Assembly: GCA_020849665.1 (NCBI GenBank)
Contig: JADLFX010000035.1
Span: 1-46,815 of the forward strand
Reading direction: 5' to 3'
DNA length: 46,815 bases
DNA from: Planctomycetota bacterium
GTDB lineage: Bacteria > Planctomycetota > UBA1135 > UBA2386
Shown: in pieces, positions 19,122 through 27,645 of the stretch
Numbering within the stretch: position 1 is the first letter of the stretch
Layout of the letters: each line of letters begins with the position of its first letter
Made by a program: the position numbers and the translations under genes
The notes under the pieces: model-generated
Told to the model about the DNA's origin: nothing
What the model saw: the letters and a program-made list of their open reading frames with translations, nothing else
The model's database searches: none

Positions 19122-19408
19122 GGCGAGGCTCCGACGAGTTGCAGGTGGCGCACCGGACGGTGCCGAGCGAGTCGAGTGCACATGCTAGCTGGCCTGGACA
19201 GCCCGCACTGAGGGAGAGCCAGTGGTGTTGGGGTGCCACGCATGGAACCGATCGGAAACGGTGAGCTCCGCGCCAGGCACGTAGTGGACGCAGGGGGTCT
19301 GCGTTCACCCCGGGGGCATCGCGAGGTGGTGTTCCGGAGGTGCATGCGCAATGGCCTGTGGACGCCGGACTTGCGCTTGAGTCGCGGACGGGTAATCAGC
19401 TTTGCAGG

Positions 19409-20515
19409 ATGGGCCCAGTTCTCCCGGCACCAGCTCGCTTGCTCTCCCTCGACGTGTTCCGGGGCATCACGATCGTGGCGATGATCCTGGTGAACAACCC
19501 GGGGTCCTGGGCGCACGTCTACACGCCGCTGCGCCACGCGCCGTGGCATGGCTGGACGCCGACCGACCTGGTGTTCCCGTTCTTCCTCTTCATCGTCGGC
19601 GTCGCGGTGGTGTTCGCGCGGCCGCCGTCGGTGGGGCGGATCCTGCGGCGCGGGGTGCTCCTGTTCGCGCTGGGACTCCTGCTGGCGGCGTTCCCGTTCA
19701 CGGCCGACCGCCTCGAACACCTGCGGATCCCCGGGGTGCTGCAGCGGATCGCGGTGTGCTACGTGGGCGCGGCGTTCCTGTACCGCGCGAGCGGCACGCG
19801 CTGGCTCACCGCGACGATCGTCGCGTGCCTGCTCGGCTACTGGGCGCTGATGACCCTGGTGCCCGTGCCCGGGCACGGCGCAGGACTCCTCGACAGCAAG
19901 GTCGGCAACCTGGAGGCGTGGCTCGACCGGGCGATCCTCGGCGAACACATCTACCGCCGCGGCGCGTACGACCCGGAGGGCATCCTCAGCACGATCCCGG
20001 CCCTGGCCACGTGCCTCTTCGGCGTGAGCGCGGGGGTGCACCTGCGCGGCACGGGCGAACCGCGGGACAAGACGCTGGGGTTGCTGGTGCGCGGCACGCT
20101 CCTGGTCGGCACGGGCTACGTGTGGGACTGGTTCTTCCCAATCAACAAGGAGATCTGGACCAGCTCCTACGCCGTGTTCACGGCCGGGCAGGCGATGTGC
20201 GTGCTGGGCCTGTGCCACCACGCCTGCGACGTGCGCGGCTGGCGCGCCTGGACCGGACCCTTCGTCGTGTACGGCGTGAACGCGATCACGGTGTTCGTGG
20301 GGTCCGGCCTCCTGGCGCGGACCCTTGGCTCCGTGGTCCGCTGGACCGGTCCGGACGGCACGGCGATCAGCGCGCAGCGCTGGTGCCACGAGACGCTGCT
20401 GGCCTCGTGGCTGCCGCCCAAGGTCGCCTCCCTGGCCTATGCGGTGGCCTGGGTGCTGGGCTGGTACGTGGTGCTCGCGGCGATGCACCGGCGCGGCTGG
20501 GTCCTCAGGGTGTGA
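19409..20515 (+). CDS. NagX/HGSNAT-like membrane acyltransferase (DUF5009)
   Basis: A 368-residue membrane protein with about ten hydrophobic segments. The N-terminal block RLLSLDVFRGITIVAMILVN, then WHGWTPTDLVFPFFLFIVG, is the hallmark of heparan-alpha-glucosaminide N-acetyltransferase-like proteins, which include NagX of GlcNAc-utilisation clusters. Further family features are RIPGVLQRIAVCY, the YDPEGILSTIPALAT segment and the WDWFFPINKEIWTSS loop. ATG 19409 is chosen because earlier codons give no family sequence. The 287 bp upstream, shared with the divergent secreted gene, shows no other gene. Membrane acyl transfer to or from an amino sugar is inferred, and fits the surrounding amino-sugar genes. 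Confidence 0.85.
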   Translation: MGPVLPAPARLLSLDVFRGITIVAMILVNNPGSWAHVYTPLRHAPWHGWTPTDLVFPFFLFIVGVAVVFARPPSVGRILRRGVLLFALGLLLAAFPFTADRLEHLRIPGVLQRIAVCYVGAAFLYRASGTRWLTATIVACLLGYWALMTLVPVPGHGAGLLDSKVGNLEAWLDRAILGEHIYRRGAYDPEGILSTIPALATCLFGVSAGVHLRGTGEPRDKTLGLLVRGTLLVGTGYVWDWFFPINKEIWTSSYAVFTAGQAMCVLGLCHHACDVRGWRAWTGPFVVYGVNAITVFVGSGLLARTLGSVVRWTGPDGTAISAQRWCHETLLASWLPPKVASLAYAVAWVLGWYVVLAAMHRRGWVLRV

Positions 20516-20520
20516 GTCCC

Positions 20521-20532
20521 GCCGCGCGCGGC
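20521..20532. terminator. GC palindrome between convergent genes
   Basis: GCCGCGCGCGGC is a perfect palindrome in the 28-bp gap between the membrane acyltransferase stop codon and the stop codon at 20544. It has no T-tract; terminator function is inferred only from position. Confidence 0.3.
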
Positions 20533-20543
20533 GCACCGGGCCG

Positions 20544-22133
20544 TCACGGCTTGAACTGCAGCTGCACCGGGTTGCTCAGCTCGACCGCGCTCAGGCCCAG
20601 GCGCGCGCCCTGCACGAGCAGGACCGAGTTGAGCAGGCTGGGCGAGTTGGGGTTCGGCGTGCTGAAGGTGAGGTAGCCGAAGGTGTTGCCCGAGCCGATC
20701 GGCAGGGTGATCAGCGTGGGCGAGAGCATGTACGCGCTCCGGAAGCTGTCGGCGCCCACCAGGAACGACACGTCCAGCGAGCTCTGGAAGCTGCCGGCCG
20801 CGGTCGGGCCCGCGCACAGGAAGAGGAACGTCGGCGCGCCGGGGCCGGGGAAGAAGTCGACGGCGAGGTTGGCGTCGACCGGCTGGATCACGCCGTCCTT
20901 GGGCGCGTCGGCGGTGAAGGGGGGATTCGCCAGCTCGTCGATCGTGGCCAGCCCCATCAGCGTGGGACGGAAGTTGGGCTTGTCCTGGGTCAGTCCGAGC
21001 CAGGCGCCGTTGGCCGGCACGCTGACGTTGTCCGAGCCGCAGGGGGTCGAGTTGATCACCGCGATCGAGCCGGGCCCGCCGAGGATCGGGTTGTCGCGGC
21101 TGGAGAAGATCGTCCCGGCGAAGCCGCCGTTGTCCCAGCACCAGATCAGGTGCGGCACGGTCTGGAACACCTGGCCGCCGCCCGTGCGGCTGTGCGGGTA
21201 GTTGGCCTGCAGCGTGCCGCCGTTGGGATCCAGCGCGAGGCCGACCATGTTGGCCGGGATCACCGCGGTACCGTCGATGAGCGTACCGTTGTAGTCCACG
21301 GCCTTGGCATTCACGGTGATGCTGCGCACCGTGGGGCCGGACCCGAGGTACGCGGCGATCTCCTCCCAGAGGACGAACGCGCTGTCGGCCACCACGTCCT
21401 GCACGTTGCCCTGCGCGTCGTAGGTGATGTCCTGTGCGCGGATCATGCACAGCGATCCGTCGTTGCAGAACACGGGGCCGGTGCTGAGGCCGTTGCCGGC
21501 GACCCAGCCGCCGCCCTGGCGCGGCGAGAAGTAGAGATTGCCCGCGGCGTCCTGGACGATCGCGTCGGCGCCGGGGGTCTGGCTGCGGCCCGGGGGCGGG
21601 GCGCCCTGGGCCTTGGCGAAGAGCGCCTGGGTGACGAAGAACTCGGCGTTGCCGTTGGCGCCCCAGCGCCAGAAGTCGCCGGGCAGGATCGTGACCTTCT
21701 GGGTGCCGTTGGTGGTGAAGGCCTGCACGGTGCGCGTGGCCACGCCGCTGGCGTCGCGGATCGTCCAGTACACCAGACGCGCGTCGCGCTTGCCGCGGTC
21801 CGCGAACTTCACGAAGGGTCCGGCGAAGTTGAACTGCTCGAACGTGGTCTTGATGCCGAAGTACTTGGCGTAGTTGTTGTCCCCGTGCGGGTCGCCCTGC
21901 ATGGCCGAGTGCGCGGTCGTGGGGAGCCAGGAGCGCGCGATGGCGTTCGCCCCGGGCGTGGCCACGGCGAGGTCGAACTCGCGGATCTGGTTGAGCGAGC
22001 CGCCGACGCGCTCGTTCACGCTGTCGAGGCTGACCGCGTCGAAGCGCTGCGTGTAGACGAGGGAGACCCGGTTCTGGGCCAGGGCCATGGGCGCGGTGAG
22101 CGCGAGGATTCCGAGAAGGGGGAGTGTGCGCAT
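20544..22133 (-). CDS. Secreted protein of unknown function
   Basis: A 529-residue exported protein. The ATG at 22133 starts a clear signal peptide (MRTLPLLGILALTAPMALA before Q). The mature protein is rich in Gly, Asn and beta-strand sequence, with phrases such as QDAAGNLYFSPRQGG and MVGLALDPNGGTLQ that resemble propeller-blade strands, and a C-terminal beta-rich region. Cys residues are few. I recognise no catalytic motif and no named family. The 250 bp divergent gap to the GHL10-like gene holds a TACGAT-like hexamer near 22250 that could be its -10. Extending the frame upstream of 22133 gives no plausible protein. Confidence 0.75.
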   Translation of the reverse strand: MRTLPLLGILALTAPMALAQNRVSLVYTQRFDAVSLDSVNERVGGSLNQIREFDLAVATPGANAIARSWLPTTAHSAMQGDPHGDNNYAKYFGIKTTFEQFNFAGPFVKFADRGKRDARLVYWTIRDASGVATRTVQAFTTNGTQKVTILPGDFWRWGANGNAEFFVTQALFAKAQGAPPPGRSQTPGADAIVQDAAGNLYFSPRQGGGWVAGNGLSTGPVFCNDGSLCMIRAQDITYDAQGNVQDVVADSAFVLWEEIAAYLGSGPTVRSITVNAKAVDYNGTLIDGTAVIPANMVGLALDPNGGTLQANYPHSRTGGGQVFQTVPHLIWCWDNGGFAGTIFSSRDNPILGGPGSIAVINSTPCGSDNVSVPANGAWLGLTQDKPNFRPTLMGLATIDELANPPFTADAPKDGVIQPVDANLAVDFFPGPGAPTFLFLCAGPTAAGSFQSSLDVSFLVGADSFRSAYMLSPTLITLPIGSGNTFGYLTFSTPNPNSPSLLNSVLLVQGARLGLSAVELSNPVQLQFKP

Positions 22134-22353
22134 GAGGGGTGTCGGGTTGCGGCTCCGCGGGTCGCCGCCTCGTCTGGCCTGCGGCGCGCGGAGCACGGGT
22201 TCGTGCACTGGGCCCGGATCGGGCCACCGGCGAACGGGGCAGAGGATCGTAGCGTGTCGCGCTCCGACGGTCGCGGCGCGGGTCGAGGTTCCGTGGCATC
22301 GGCGCTTGCCTCGGCCGTGCCCCTGCACCACGGAGGCATTGCCGGGCCGCGGC

Positions 22354-22359
22354 TATACT
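22354..22359 (+). promoter_or_regulatory. Candidate -10 element of the glycosidase-nagB-nagZ operon
   Basis: TATACT within GGCTATACTCCCGC, 23 bases before the ATG at 22383. It is the same GCTATACTC string as before murQ. No good -35 hexamer is visible upstream. Confidence 0.4.
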
Positions 22360-22382
22360 CCCGCGCCATCGGAATCCCGCGC

Positions 22383-24062
22383 ATGCGACCCCTCCTCCCC
22401 TTGCTGTGCACCGTCTTGGCCTGCGCCCTGCCGGCCCAGAGCTCCCGCGATACGTCGTTCGGCGAATGGCCGTTCCTGGTCGGCAACATGGACGGCTCGA
22501 TCGCGAAACTCGTCAGCGACGCCCGGAACAACAACCTCGACACGATCTACATCAACTTCTTCCGGGCCGACGGCCCGTCGTCGGGGACGCTGTGGATCAC
22601 CGACTCCGCCGGCCGCTGGAACAGCGCCTGGGGGCCGGTGCGGCCGAACGGGTACGGCATCCAGCTGGTGACCTTGATCCAGCAGGCCCGCGCGGCCGGC
22701 CTGCAGGTGGTCGCCGTGATGAAGTGCTTCGGCGACAACGTGCAGCCCACCAGTGCGGCGCACAAGCAGTACCTGCTCCAGGTGATCGACTACCTGGTCA
22801 ACAGCTACGACACGAGCGGGCGTCCGATCTACGACGTGGACGGCATCGCCCTCGACTACGTGCGCTTCGTCGGCAGCGGCACGGGCAACGACCCGCTCCA
22901 GGTCACCAACTTCGTGCGCGACGTGCGGCGCGTCGTCGGCTCGCTCTCGATCCACGCCTACCTGATCGCCAACCGCTACAGCTTCGACGGGCCGGTCTAC
23001 GACGGGGCGTGGAAGAGCTACAGCTCGGTGATCGCCACGCTGGCGAGCGAGTTCGGACAGCACTGGGAGCAGCTCGCGCCGTACGTCGACGTGTACATGC
23101 CGATGGCCTACACGGCGAACGGCTCGATCTACAGCACGTATGCGCTGCACCAGGGCTACGTGCGCACGGCCGCGAACTATGCCCGGCAGGCGGTGACCCG
23201 CGCCGGGTTCCCGGACCGCCGCGTGGCCCCGGCGATCAAGACCTACAGCGACGGCGAGACCTGCACCGACCAGACCATCGACGCGTCGATCACCGGCGCG
23301 CTGCTGGGCGGCGCCAACGGGTATCAGGCGTTCCGCTACGGCACGCTGATCGGCCAGCCGACGTGGGTGGCGAAGATGAAGCAGTACGCGGTCGAGGGAC
23401 CCAACCTGCCCCTCGCCGAGCTGAGCACGCTGACCGCGGGCCTCACGACGCGCCTCGATGCCACCGCCAGCCGCGACTTCGACGAGCCGGGGAGCGCGCT
23501 GAAGGTGCGCTTCGACCTGGACAACGACGGGGTGTTCGAGACGCCGTTCGGCGCCAACCAGCCCGGCTCGTTCCTGGCGCGCAAGCCCGGCCCGCTGCGC
23601 GTGGGGGTGCAGGTGCAGGACAGCCAGGGGTTCGTGGGGGCGACGACGCGCACCGTGCGGATCCCCGATCCGCTCTTCGCCAATCAGAGCACCCTCTCGG
23701 CCAGCTTCGGCGGCCGGATCGGGCTCACGCTCGGGGCGGGCGCGCAGGGCGCCGGACGGACCTACCTGATGCTCGCGGGCCTCTCGGGCTCGGCGCCCGG
23801 CGTGCCGCTCGCCCCCGGACTCACGCTGCCGCTCAACTTCGACGGCCTGACCATGGGGCTGCTCGGCGCGGTGAACACGCCGGTGTTCCCGAACGCGCTG
23901 GGGACCCTGGACGCGGGCGGCACCGGCGCTGCGGAGCTGGTGCTGCCCCCGGGGCTCGGCGCCCTGGCGGGACGGACGCTCTCGTTCGCGGCGCTGGGCG
24001 CGGACGCCCAGGGCTCGTTCCTGTTCGTGAGCAACGCGCGCGCGGTGTTCCTGCTGCCGTGA
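22383..24062 (+). CDS. Secreted GHL10/DUF4015-like putative glycoside hydrolase
   Basis: A 559-residue exported protein with signal peptide MRPLLPLLCTVLACALPA before Q. Residues about 25-340 look like a TIM-barrel of the glycosyl-hydrolase-like GHL10/DUF4015 type: NNLDTIYINFF, GLQVVAVMKCFGDN, DVDGIALDYVRF with a candidate catalytic D158, and YVDVYMPMAY. A PKD/Ig-like stretch (about 350-425, DLDNDGVFETPFG) and the shared beta-rich C-terminal tail follow. It is the first gene of a tight group with nagB-like (4-bp overlap), nagZ-like (11 bp) and a glycosyltransferase (4-bp overlap). Its substrate is unknown; a cell-wall or exopolysaccharide glycan is a contextual guess. Confidence 0.75.
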   Translation: MRPLLPLLCTVLACALPAQSSRDTSFGEWPFLVGNMDGSIAKLVSDARNNNLDTIYINFFRADGPSSGTLWITDSAGRWNSAWGPVRPNGYGIQLVTLIQQARAAGLQVVAVMKCFGDNVQPTSAAHKQYLLQVIDYLVNSYDTSGRPIYDVDGIALDYVRFVGSGTGNDPLQVTNFVRDVRRVVGSLSIHAYLIANRYSFDGPVYDGAWKSYSSVIATLASEFGQHWEQLAPYVDVYMPMAYTANGSIYSTYALHQGYVRTAANYARQAVTRAGFPDRRVAPAIKTYSDGETCTDQTIDASITGALLGGANGYQAFRYGTLIGQPTWVAKMKQYAVEGPNLPLAELSTLTAGLTTRLDATASRDFDEPGSALKVRFDLDNDGVFETPFGANQPGSFLARKPGPLRVGVQVQDSQGFVGATTRTVRIPDPLFANQSTLSASFGGRIGLTLGAGAQGAGRTYLMLAGLSGSAPGVPLAPGLTLPLNFDGLTMGLLGAVNTPVFPNALGTLDAGGTGAAELVLPPGLGALAGRTLSFAALGADAQGSFLFVSNARAVFLLP

Positions 24063-24874
24063 GCGAGTCCGCGATCCTGCGTCGCTTCACGACCGGGGAG
24101 GGGCTCGCGGTCGCGGTCGTGCGCGACGCCGAGGCCATCGCCGAGCTGGTCCTCGAGCAGGTGGAGGCGACCCTGGGCAGCCAGCCCGCGGCCCTGCTCT
24201 GCTTCGCGACCGGACGCACGTTCACGCCCTTCCTGCGGCGCCTCGCCGAGGCGGTGGCTCGGCGCCGGGTGTCGCTCGAGCACGCGCGGGCCACGCATCT
24301 CGACGAGTACGCCGGTCTCGAGCCGCTCGCCCCGGGGAGCATGAGCGAGGAGCTGACGGCGAAGTGCCCGCCGTTGCTCGCCCTGTGGCACGCGGGGCGC
24401 TTCCTGGCGGTGCCGGGCAACGGCGATGCCGCCGCGCTCGCCGCGCACCAGCGCCGGCTCGCGGAGCTGGGCGGTGTGCACCTCTGCCTCGCGGGCATCG
24501 GTCGCAACGGCCACATCGCGTTCAACGAGCCGGGTACCCCTCTGCACCAGCGCCTGCACCGCACCCGGCTCGCCGAGAGCACCCGTGTGGCCAACCAGGG
24601 GCGCTTCGCCGGACGCAGCGTGCCGGCCGAGGCCGTCACCCTGGGGCCGCAGGACATCCTGGACGCGCGACGCGCGGTGATGGTGGCGACCGGCGCCGAC
24701 AAGGCCGATGCGGTGCGCGCGATGCTGGAGGATCCGATCGGCCCGGCCTGTCCGGCCAGCGTGCTGCGCCGGCACCGCAACGCCCTGCTGCTGCTCGACG
24801 TGGCGGCGGCGGCCCGTCTGACGCCACGCGGCGAAGGGCAGCCCGCACCTGATTCGCGCGCGGGTCCGCTCTAG
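24059..24874 (+). CDS. nagB: NagB-type glucosamine-6-phosphate deaminase/isomerase
   Basis: A 271-residue cytoplasmic enzyme of the NagB/6-phosphogluconolactonase fold. It starts at GTG 24059, overlapping the upstream TGA (GTGA). HLDEYAGL supplies the conserved acid D82 (E. coli D72), and GIGRNGHIAFNEPG gives H152 and E157 (E. coli H143 and E148). The E. coli D141 position is Asn (N150), as in AgaI-like galactosamine-6-phosphate isomerases as I recall them, so the sugar specificity may differ. The reaction would convert an amino-sugar 6-phosphate to ketose-6-phosphate plus ammonia. Its position before the NagZ fusion and near murQ supports amino-sugar catabolism. NagA, which would supply GlcN-6-P, is not seen here. 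Confidence 0.85.
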   Translation: MSESAILRRFTTGEGLAVAVVRDAEAIAELVLEQVEATLGSQPAALLCFATGRTFTPFLRRLAEAVARRRVSLEHARATHLDEYAGLEPLAPGSMSEELTAKCPPLLALWHAGRFLAVPGNGDAAALAAHQRRLAELGGVHLCLAGIGRNGHIAFNEPGTPLHQRLHRTRLAESTRVANQGRFAGRSVPAEAVTLGPQDILDARRAVMVATGADKADAVRAMLEDPIGPACPASVLRRHRNALLLLDVAAAARLTPRGEGQPAPDSRAGPL

Positions 24875-24885
24875 AGTCGCCGGGG

Positions 24886-27645
24886 ATGCTGCGCGCCGCG
24901 CTCGCCCTCCTCCTCGCCCTCCCGCTCGGGGCCCAGGCACGTCGTGCCGAAGCGATCCTCGCGTCGCTGACGCTCGAGCAGCGCGCGGGGCAGCTGCAGA
25001 TGGCCTGGATCCTCTCGTCGTCCGGGCCCGGGTCGCGCGAGCGCGCGCAGGTGCGCGCCCTGGCGGCAGAGGGGGCGATCGGCGGCGTGGTGATCTCGCT
25101 GGGCAGCACCGCCGAGGCGGCCGGACTGATCGCCGATCTGCAACGGCATGCCGCCCTCCCGCTCCTCGTGGCAGGGGACTTCGAGACCAGCGTCGCGTTC
25201 CGCCTGCGCGGCGCCACTTCGCTGGGCAACGCCATGCTGCTCGGCGCGGCGGGTTCCAGCGACCTCGCGGAGGCGGCGGGGCGGATCACGGCCCGCGAGG
25301 CGCGGGCCCTGGGCGCGCACTGGGTGTTCGCTCCGGTCCTCGACGTCAACGTGAACCCCGCCAACCCGATCATCAACGTGCGCTCGTTCGGCGAGGACCC
25401 CGCCGCCGTGGCGCGGCTGGGCACGGCGTTCGTGCGCGGCGTGCAGGGCGAAGGGCTGCTCGCCACGGGCAAGCACTTCCCGGGCCACGGCGACGTGAGC
25501 GTGGACTCGCACATCGACCTGCCCGTGGTCGCGGGTGCGCGCGAGCGCCTGGACCGGGTGGAGCTGGCGCCGTTCCGCGCCGCGATCGCCGGCGGGCTCG
25601 CCAGCATCATGACCGGCCACCTCGCCGTCCCCGCACTCTGCGAGGAACCCGGACTGCCCGCGACCCTGAGCCGCGCGGCGCTCACCGGCCTCCTGCGCGA
25701 GACGCTGCGCTTCGACGGGATCGTCGTCACCGATGCCCTCGACATGGGCGGCGTGAAGCAGGCCTTCGGCGGCGGCGACGTGGCGGTACGCGCCCTGGCC
25801 GCAGGCGCCGACCTGCTGCTCATGCCCCCCGCGCCGGCGGCCACGCGCGACGCGCTGGCGGCGGCGGTGCGGGACGGGCGCGTGCCGCAGGGACGGCTCG
25901 ACGAGGCCTGCCTGCGCCTGTTGCGTGCCAAGGAGCGGCTCGGCCTCCTGGCCGGGGGCGGCCTCCCGGATCCGGAGTGGCCGGATCTCGTGGGAAGCGC
26001 CGGGCACCGGCTGGTGGCGCGCGGCATCGCCGCGCGCGGGCTCACCCTCGTGCGGGACCGCCTGGGGCACGTGCCCCTGCCGCGCACGCCCGACCTGATC
26101 CTCACGCTGCTCGACAAGGACGAGGCCGCGACCGGCGCCGTCCTCGCGCAGGCGTTCCCGTCGGTGCGCCATCTGCGGGTCCCTCCGGAGGCAGGGCCCG
26201 AGCGGGTGGAGGAGGCGCGCGAGGCGCTCGCCGCGGCGCAGCTGCCGCTGGTGGCCCTGCACGTGCGGGTGCGCTCGTACTCGGGGCGCATCGGGCTGCC
26301 GGGCCAGTTCGCGCCCATCGCCGATGCGCTGCGCAGCCAGCGCCGCAGCGTGGTGGTGTCGTTCGGCAATCCCTACCTGCTGCGCGAGATGCCCGACGTC
26401 TCGACCTACCTGTGTGCCTTCGACGGCACGCCGCAGATGGAGGGCGCCGTGGCCGAGGCGCTGGCCGGAACGGTGCCGGTGGTGGGGCGGCTGCCGGTGA
26501 CCATCCCCGAGGCGGCGGAGCGGGGGACCGGACTCACGGTGCTGCCCGGGCGCGATCTCGCCCGGGCCGAGCCCGCCGAGGAGGGATTCGCGCCGGACCT
26601 GCCCGCGCGCGTGGCGGCGCTGCTGCAGGCGGCCGTGCGCGAGCGCACGTTCCCGGGGGCCGTGGCGTTGGTCACGCGGCGCGGCCGGATCGTGGCCGAG
26701 GTCGCGGCCGGCCGCACCACCTATGCCGACGGCGCGCCGCCCGTGCGCCCGGACTCCCTCTACGACCTCGCCTCGCTCACCAAGGTGTGCGCGACCGCGC
26801 CCGCGATCCTGCGGCTGGTGGCCCAGGGCAAGCTGCAGCTGGACCAGAAGGTGGCCGCGATCCTGCCCGGGTTCCTGGGACCGGAGAAGGACGGAGTCGC
26901 CGTACGCCACCTGCTCACGCACAGCGCCGGACTGCATCCCTTCCATCGCTGGTTCACGGAGCGGTCGGGCAAGGAGGCGTACGTGGCCGCGACGCTGGCG
27001 GACCCGCTGCGCTACCCGCCGGGCACCGACACGCGCTACAGCGACCTGGGCATGATCCTGCTCATGGCGATCGCCGAACGGGTGAGCGGGCGCGAGTTCG
27101 CCGAGCTGTGCCGCGACGAGGTGTTCACGCCTCTGGGGATGGCGGGCGCGCGCTTCGGTCGCGCCGGGACGCCGCTCGACGCAGTGCCCACGGAGGAGTG
27201 CGCGTGGCGGGGCCGGCTGGTGCAGGGCGAGGTGCACGACGAGAACGCCTTCGCGATGGGCGGCGTGTCGGGCCACGCCGGGCTGTTCGGCACCGCGCGC
27301 GATGTCGCGCGGCTCGGCAACGCGTTCCTCGCCGGCGGCCGCGGCTGGCTGCCCGCGCCCCTGGCGCGCGAGGCGGTGCGGCGCCAGGGCGTGGTCGCGG
27401 GGAGCACGCGGGCGCTGGGCTTCGACACGTTCGCCCCTGGTGCGTCGGGCGGCGGCCGGCTCGCGCCGGAGGCCTTCGGCCACACGGGGTTCACCGGCAC
27501 ATCGCTGTGGTGCGACCCGCGCCTGGACCTGTGCATCGTCCTCCTCGGCAACCGGGTGCATCCCACCCGGGACAACCCGCGCATCCAGGCGGTGCGCGGC
27601 GCGCTCGCCGACCTGGTCGTGGAGTGCCTGCGGGACCGGCCGTGA
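24886..27645 (+). CDS. nagZ: Secreted GH3 beta-N-acetylglucosaminidase (NagZ-type) fused to a beta-lactamase-family serine hydrolase
   Basis: A 919-residue exported fusion with a short signal peptide (MLRAALALLLALPLGA before Q). Residues about 22-365 are a GH3 domain of NagZ type: KHFPGHGD (196-203) with the Asp/His general acid-base loop, HIDLPV, and nucleophile D283 in VTDALDMGG. A GH3 C-terminal-like region covers about 370-560. The last 360 residues are a class C beta-lactamase/PBP4*-like domain: S630-L-T-K633, Y718-S-D and H866-T-G. NagZ enzymes remove non-reducing GlcNAc; the serine hydrolase part may act on peptide or ester substituents of muropeptides. It lies 11 bp after nagB and overlaps the glycosyltransferase start by four bases. 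Confidence 0.92.
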   Translation: MLRAALALLLALPLGAQARRAEAILASLTLEQRAGQLQMAWILSSSGPGSRERAQVRALAAEGAIGGVVISLGSTAEAAGLIADLQRHAALPLLVAGDFETSVAFRLRGATSLGNAMLLGAAGSSDLAEAAGRITAREARALGAHWVFAPVLDVNVNPANPIINVRSFGEDPAAVARLGTAFVRGVQGEGLLATGKHFPGHGDVSVDSHIDLPVVAGARERLDRVELAPFRAAIAGGLASIMTGHLAVPALCEEPGLPATLSRAALTGLLRETLRFDGIVVTDALDMGGVKQAFGGGDVAVRALAAGADLLLMPPAPAATRDALAAAVRDGRVPQGRLDEACLRLLRAKERLGLLAGGGLPDPEWPDLVGSAGHRLVARGIAARGLTLVRDRLGHVPLPRTPDLILTLLDKDEAATGAVLAQAFPSVRHLRVPPEAGPERVEEAREALAAAQLPLVALHVRVRSYSGRIGLPGQFAPIADALRSQRRSVVVSFGNPYLLREMPDVSTYLCAFDGTPQMEGAVAEALAGTVPVVGRLPVTIPEAAERGTGLTVLPGRDLARAEPAEEGFAPDLPARVAALLQAAVRERTFPGAVALVTRRGRIVAEVAAGRTTYADGAPPVRPDSLYDLASLTKVCATAPAILRLVAQGKLQLDQKVAAILPGFLGPEKDGVAVRHLLTHSAGLHPFHRWFTERSGKEAYVAATLADPLRYPPGTDTRYSDLGMILLMAIAERVSGREFAELCRDEVFTPLGMAGARFGRAGTPLDAVPTEECAWRGRLVQGEVHDENAFAMGGVSGHAGLFGTARDVARLGNAFLAGGRGWLPAPLAREAVRRQGVVAGSTRALGFDTFAPGASGGGRLAPEAFGHTGFTGTSLWCDPRLDLCIVLLGNRVHPTRDNPRIQAVRGALADLVVECLRDRP

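Noticed and set aside
20325..22382. N-terminal extension of the GHL10-like protein by about 680 codons
   Set aside because: The extension is low-complexity sequence antisense to a secreted-protein gene; the ATG at 22383 begins a proper signal peptide.
26700..27645. Antibiotic-resistance beta-lactamase
   Set aside because: The SxxK hydrolase domain is the C-terminal part of a NagZ fusion in a cell-wall neighbourhood; a role on muropeptides is more likely than drug resistance.
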